Source of the DNA: Pigmentiphaga kullae
GTDB lineage: Bacteria > Pseudomonadota > Gammaproteobacteria > Burkholderiales > Burkholderiaceae_B
DNA: 64,000 nt
Assembly (NCBI RefSeq): GCF_004216695.1
Contig: NZ_SGXC01000001.1
Coordinates: forward strand, 2,232,001 to 2,296,000
Direction: 5' to 3'
Part shown: piece after piece, positions 59,392-64,000 of the stretch
How positions within the stretch are numbered: the stretch's first letter is position 1
Layout: each line of letters begins with the position of its first letter
Position numbers and translations under genes: made by a program
The notes under the pieces: model-generated
The model's database searches: none
What the model saw: the letters and a program-made list of their open reading frames with translations, nothing else
What the model was told of the DNA's origin: nothing

Positions 59392-60134
59392 GGCTGCGAC
59401 GGCGAGGCCGGTGCCGGGTCGTCGTTCGGCGTCAGGGGCGAGAAACGGTAGCCGATGCCCCAGACGGTCTGGATCCACTTCGGCTGCTTGGGGTCGTCCT
59501 CGATGGCGCGGCGCAGGCGCAGGATGGCGATGTCGATGGCGCGGTCGTTGCGCTCGCCGGCCTCGTCGTCGCGCGCCAGGGCCAGCAGCCGTTCGCGCGA
59601 CAGCGGCTTGCCCGCGTTGCGCAGCAGGGCTTCGAGCAGATTGAATTCGCCGCCGGTCAGGCGTACCTGTTCGGTGCCGCGGTGCAGCGTACGGGCCTTG
59701 GCGTCGAAGATGAAGGGGCCGAACGAGACCGGGGCATCCTTGACCAGCGCCGAGGGGCCGCTCTTGCGCCGCAGCACCGCCTCGATGCGGGCGAGCAGTT
59801 CGCGCGGATCGAAGGGTTTGCCCAGATAGTCGTCGGCGCCGGATTCCAGGCCGATGATGCGGTCCACCGTTTCGTCGCGCGCGGTCAGCAGGATCACCGG
59901 CAGGTCCTCGCCGCGCTCGCGCAGCCGGCGGCAGGCCTCCGCGCCGTCGCCGCCCGGCAGCATGCGGTCCAGTACCAGCAGCGCGGGGGCGTAGCGGGTG
60001 ATGCGCGCTTCCAGGTCGGTGGCGTCCGGCGCCAGCAGCGTGTCGTAGCCCTGCTTGTTCAGGTAGTCGGCCAGCAACTGGCGCAGGGCCGGGTCGTCAT
60101 CGACCACGAGCAGTTTGAGGGCGGATTTTTCCAT
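59388..60134 (-). CDS. OmpR-like response regulator
   Basis: A 248-residue regulator. The receiver has Asp56 (LLVLDRMLPGGDG) and Lys106 (YLGKPFDP). The C-terminal winged helix ends in PKQPKWIQTVWGIGYRFSP, the OmpR pattern. I chose the ATG at 60134 (MEKSALKLLVVDDD). It is divergent from the Spy/CpxP-like gene, which it may control, as envelope-stress systems often do. Confidence 0.94.
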   Translation of the reverse strand: MEKSALKLLVVDDDPALRQLLADYLNKQGYDTLLAPDATDLEARITRYAPALLVLDRMLPGGDGAEACRRLRERGEDLPVILLTARDETVDRIIGLESGADDYLGKPFDPRELLARIEAVLRRKSGPSALVKDAPVSFGPFIFDAKARTLHRGTEQVRLTGGEFNLLEALLRNAGKPLSRERLLALARDDEAGERNDRAIDIAILRLRRAIEDDPKQPKWIQTVWGIGYRFSPLTPNDDPAPASPSQP

Positions 60135-60286
60135 GGGGGAATGTTCGCGTGGCGGGGCCGGACCCGCAAGCGGCCTGAAATCGGTTGAAACAGATGGGCC
60201 CCGCCTCGCAACCGGTCCGAAACGGGTCTGGAACAAGAATGCCCTCACCGCCGCAGTCCGATGCGGTGTCGACAAGGAGTAACGCA

Positions 60287-60865
60287 ATGACCAAGAACGC
60301 CCTTCGTACGATCGCGCTGTCGCTGGCCCTGGCTACCGGGGGCGCCGGCGTGCTGCAGGCCGCCCATGCGCAGGCTGCGGGCGACAATACCACGCAGGCC
60401 GAACAGAAGCCCGCGCCGGAGCGCCACCGGGGCCCCATGGGGCACCATGGGGCCAAGGGACATCACTTCCGGGGCGGCATGGAGCAGTCGCCGCTGGCCA
60501 TGCTGGGACACCTGAGGTCCAGGCTGAACCTGACCGATACGCAGCAGAAGCTGTGGGACGCGGCGCAGAACGCCAGCCGTGAAGCCGGACAGGCCATGCG
60601 GGCCCAGCGCGAGGAAGGCATCAAGGACCTGCGCACGCAGGTCGCCGCCGGCCCCCTGGACCTGCGCGCCCTGAGCGCCCGGCACGACGCCGAACGCGCG
60701 GCCGCCAAGCCCAGGCTGGATGCCGCCCGTGACGCCTGGCTGGCCGCCTACGACTCGCTGGACGGCAAGCAGAAGCAGGTCGTGACCGACGCGGTCAAGA
60801 AGCGTCTGGAGCGGGGCGACCGCATGCGCGAGCATCGCCGCCCGGACGCTCCGTCCAAGGGCTGA
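60287..60865 (+). CDS. Spy/CpxP-like periplasmic protein (LTXXQ motif)
   Basis: A 192-residue exported protein. A signal peptide (TIALSLALATGGAGVLQAAHA) is followed by a His/Gly-rich segment (GPMGHHGAKGHHF) and a helical region with the LTXXQ motif, RLNLTDTQQKLWDAAQ. Spy and CpxP are chaperone-like envelope-stress proteins with this motif. The His-rich part might bind metal. The ATG at 60287 has an AAGGAGTAACG ribosome site. It is divergent from an OmpR/EnvZ-type pair. Confidence 0.88.
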   Translation: MTKNALRTIALSLALATGGAGVLQAAHAQAAGDNTTQAEQKPAPERHRGPMGHHGAKGHHFRGGMEQSPLAMLGHLRSRLNLTDTQQKLWDAAQNASREAGQAMRAQREEGIKDLRTQVAAGPLDLRALSARHDAERAAAKPRLDAARDAWLAAYDSLDGKQKQVVTDAVKKRLERGDRMREHRRPDAPSKG

Positions 60866-60881
60866 TCCCGGCAGGCAGTGA

Positions 60882-60911
60882 AACCGGCGCAGCGATGCGC
60901 CGGTTTTTTTT
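60882..60911 (+). terminator. Strong Rho-independent terminator
   Basis: AACCGGCGC (60882-60890) pairs perfectly with GCGCCGGTT (60897-60905) and runs into eight T (60904-60911). It closes the Spy/CpxP-like gene. Confidence 0.93.
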
Positions 60912-60986
60912 CGCCGCGACGAGGTATGTTTCTTGCGAAAGGCGGGTTTGCCGGGCGTTCGCGGACGGCCATGACGGGAGACGGGC

Positions 60987-61493
60987 ATGGTGGTGATCAT
61001 CATGGGAGTATCGGGCAGCGGCAAGACGACCATAGGCAAGCTGCTGGCCGCCCGTCTGCGCTGCGGCTATTCGGACGCGGACGAGTTCCATCCCCGGGCC
61101 AACATCGAGAAGATGTCCCGCGGGGAGGCGCTGGGCGATGCCGACCGGGAGCCATGGCTGCGGGCCATGCGCGCCGCCATCCAGACCGTCCTGGCCGGCG
61201 GCCGCACCCACGTATTCAGTTGTTCCGCCCTGCGCGAGCGCTATCGCGACGCGCTGGCCCGTCCCGGCGACGACGTCGTGTTCGTCCATCTGGACGTGTC
61301 CTACGAGACGGTCATGCAGCGGCTGGCGCGCCGCCGGGGGCATTTCTTCGATCCCGCCCTGGCGCGCAGCCAGTTCCAGACGCTGGAGGCGCCCCGGCGG
61401 GGCATCGTGGTCGATGCCGAGCGCACGCCTGGGGAGATCGTCGATCGCATCGTCGCGGACCTGGCCCGGGGGCGGGAACCGGCCGCCCACTGA
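60987..61493 (+). CDS. gntK: Gluconokinase
   Basis: A 168-residue kinase of normal length. The P-loop reads MGVSGSGKTTIGK (residues 6-18), followed by the gluconokinase pattern YSDADEFHPRANIEKMSRGEAL and VFSCSALRERYRDALA. It phosphorylates gluconate to 6-phosphogluconate. No gluconate transporter or GntR gene is nearby. It follows a strong terminator, so it has its own promoter. Confidence 0.93.
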   Translation: MVVIIMGVSGSGKTTIGKLLAARLRCGYSDADEFHPRANIEKMSRGEALGDADREPWLRAMRAAIQTVLAGGRTHVFSCSALRERYRDALARPGDDVVFVHLDVSYETVMQRLARRRGHFFDPALARSQFQTLEAPRRGIVVDAERTPGEIVDRIVADLARGREPAAH

Positions 61494-61590
61494 GTCCTTC
61501 TTGTCCCGGTTCGGGCCGGCCCGGCTTCGGTACCCAGCCGACTTCGCTAAAATCCCCCTTTGATCGGCGCCCCGCCCGAACCTGCCAGAG

Positions 61591-62773
61591 ATGTCCATGC
61601 CCAAGCCCGATACGCTGTTGGCGCATGCCGGACGCGCTCCCGAAGCCTATGCCGGCATGGTCAACACGCCCGTCTTCCGCACTTCCACCGTCATCCACCC
61701 CACGATCGAGTCGTACGAGGCGCCGCGCGACCTGATGAAGAAACCGGTCAGCTACGGCCGCCATGGCACGCCCACCACCTTCGCCTTCGAAGAGGCCGTG
61801 GCCAGGCTCGAGGGGGCGCACCAGGCGGTGGCCACGCCCAACGGGCTGTCGGCCATCGTCGTGGCCCTGCTGGCGGTCCTGAAGCCGGGCCAGCACCTGC
61901 TGGTGGCAGATTCGGCCTATTCGCCGGCGCGCGGCTTCTGCGACCGCAGGCTCGTCCCGCTGGGCATCGAGGTCGAATACTACGATCCGCTCATCGGCGC
62001 CGGCATTGCCGGCCTGCTGCGCGAGAACACCGGCGCGGTGTTCTGCGAATCCCCGGGTTCGCTCACCTTCGAAATGCAGGACATCCCCGCCATCGCGGCG
62101 GCGGCCCACGCGCGCGACATCCCGGTGCTGGCCGACAATACCTGGGTCACGCCGTATTTCGCGTCGCCGTTCGAACTGGGCGTGGACATCTCCATCCACG
62201 CCGGCACCAAGTACATCGGCGGCCATTCCGACCTGATGATAGGCGTGGTCGCCACCAACGAGCGCTACTGGAAGCCGGTGCGCCAGACGGTGTACGACTA
62301 CGCCTACAGCGTCAGTCCCGACGACTGCTACCAGGCCCTGCGCGGCCTGCGCACACTGGGCGTGCGCCTGCGCCAGCACGAGCGCAACGCGCTGCAGGTG
62401 GCGCGCTGGCTCGAAGCCCAGCCCGAAGTGTCGCGGGTGCTGTATCCGGCGCTGGAAAGCGACCCGGGCCATGCGCTCTGGAAGCGCGATTACCGGGGCG
62501 CCTCGGGGCTGTTCTCGGTGGTGCTCAAGCCGGTCGACGACGCCGCGCTGGCGCGTTTCGTCAATGGCCTGAAGCTGTTCGGCATCGGTTCGAGCTGGGG
62601 CGGCTTCGAAAGCCTGATCACGGTCGTGCACGCCGCGGCCTATCGCACGGCCACCCGCTGGCAGCCCGAGGGGCCCGCCGTGCGGCTGCACATCGGCCTG
62701 GAGGATCCGGCCGACCTGATCGCCGACCTGCGCCAGGGACTGGACCTGCTGCAGGACGGCAAGGCCGCGGCGC

Positions 62774-62781
<8 letters not shown>
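61591..62781 (+). CDS. metC: Cystathionine beta-lyase (PLP-dependent)
   Basis: A 396-residue enzyme of the Cys/Met metabolism family. The substrate/PLP parts [50 protein letters not shown] and the PLP Lys in [14 protein letters not shown] are all present. SGLFSVVL and [13 protein letters not shown] near the C-terminus are typical of cystathionine beta-lyase. It makes homocysteine from cystathionine. An in-frame ATG at 61597 is an alternative start. It overlaps recQ by 8 bp. Confidence 0.93.

Positions 62782-64000
<1,219 letters not shown>

Overview
The window is about two-thirds G+C and gene-dense, with no intergenic stretch longer than about 240 bases. Its content fits a betaproteobacterium of the family Alcaligenaceae, most like Bordetella or Achromobacter. 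The main reason is five separate Bug-type (tripartite tricarboxylate transporter) periplasmic binding proteins with no TctA/TctB membrane genes beside them, a hallmark of that family. The housekeeping genes (gcvTHP, minCDE, glnS, thyA, folA, metC, recQ, ettA) are intact and of normal length. I see no rRNA, tRNA, CRISPR array, prophage or insertion sequence. This placement is inference from gene content, not from a database search.

Layout. 1-2.9 kb: a LysR regulator cut by the window edge, a Bug protein and an exported SAM methyltransferase. 2.9-7.4 kb: the glycine cleavage genes gcvT, gcvH and gcvP. 7.4-9.5 kb: a DHA2 drug exporter divergent from a MarR regulator, with inverted repeats between them. 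9.6-16.1 kb: a heavy-metal efflux operon (CzcI-like protein, CzcC/CzcB/CzcA-type tripartite pump, and a small PII-like protein) closed by a terminator. 16.2-20.5 kb: a penicillin-acylase-type lipoprotein, a small membrane protein, folA and a dienelactone hydrolase. 20.5-31.6 kb: a LysR regulator divergent from a nine-gene catabolic operon (Bug protein, enoyl-CoA hydratase, NDP-forming acyl-CoA synthetase, thiolase-like protein, DUF35 protein, acyl-CoA dehydrogenase, acyl-CoA ligase, Asp/Glu-racemase-like protein, second Bug protein). 31.6-39.4 kb: thyA, a FUSC membrane protein, a gamma-glutamyltransferase-like enzyme, a Bug protein and ettA. 39.5-41.6 kb: two related unknown lipoproteins; a third copy lies at 50.8 kb. 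41.8-46.1 kb: a gentisate-type aromatic ring-cleavage operon with its own Bug protein. 46.2-50.6 kb: a glycine-zipper lipoprotein, a diiron protein, two divergent PepSY proteins and a two-component system. 51.7-54 kb: D-tartrate dehydratase with a divergent LysR regulator. 53.9-60.9 kb: minCDE, glnS, a second two-component system and a divergent Spy/CpxP-like protein. 61-64 kb: gluconokinase, metC and the start of recQ.

The most interesting parts are three. First, the acyl-CoA operon at 21.7-31.6 kb contains three enzymes that lack the usual catalytic residues or domain parts of their families: a thiolase fold without the nucleophilic Cys, paired with a DUF35 protein; an Asp/Glu racemase without either Cys; and an NDP-forming synthetase with only part of its ATP-grasp domain. 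It looks like an aldolytic side-chain degradation route for an unknown acid. Second, the three lipoproteins share a lipobox Cys at residue 20, a Cys pair 32-34 residues apart around an acidic loop, and a common C-terminal pattern, and I do not recognise them as a named family. Third, the metal-efflux operon ends in a PII-like gene without a uridylylatable Tyr and starts from a promoter that appears to yield a nearly leaderless transcript.
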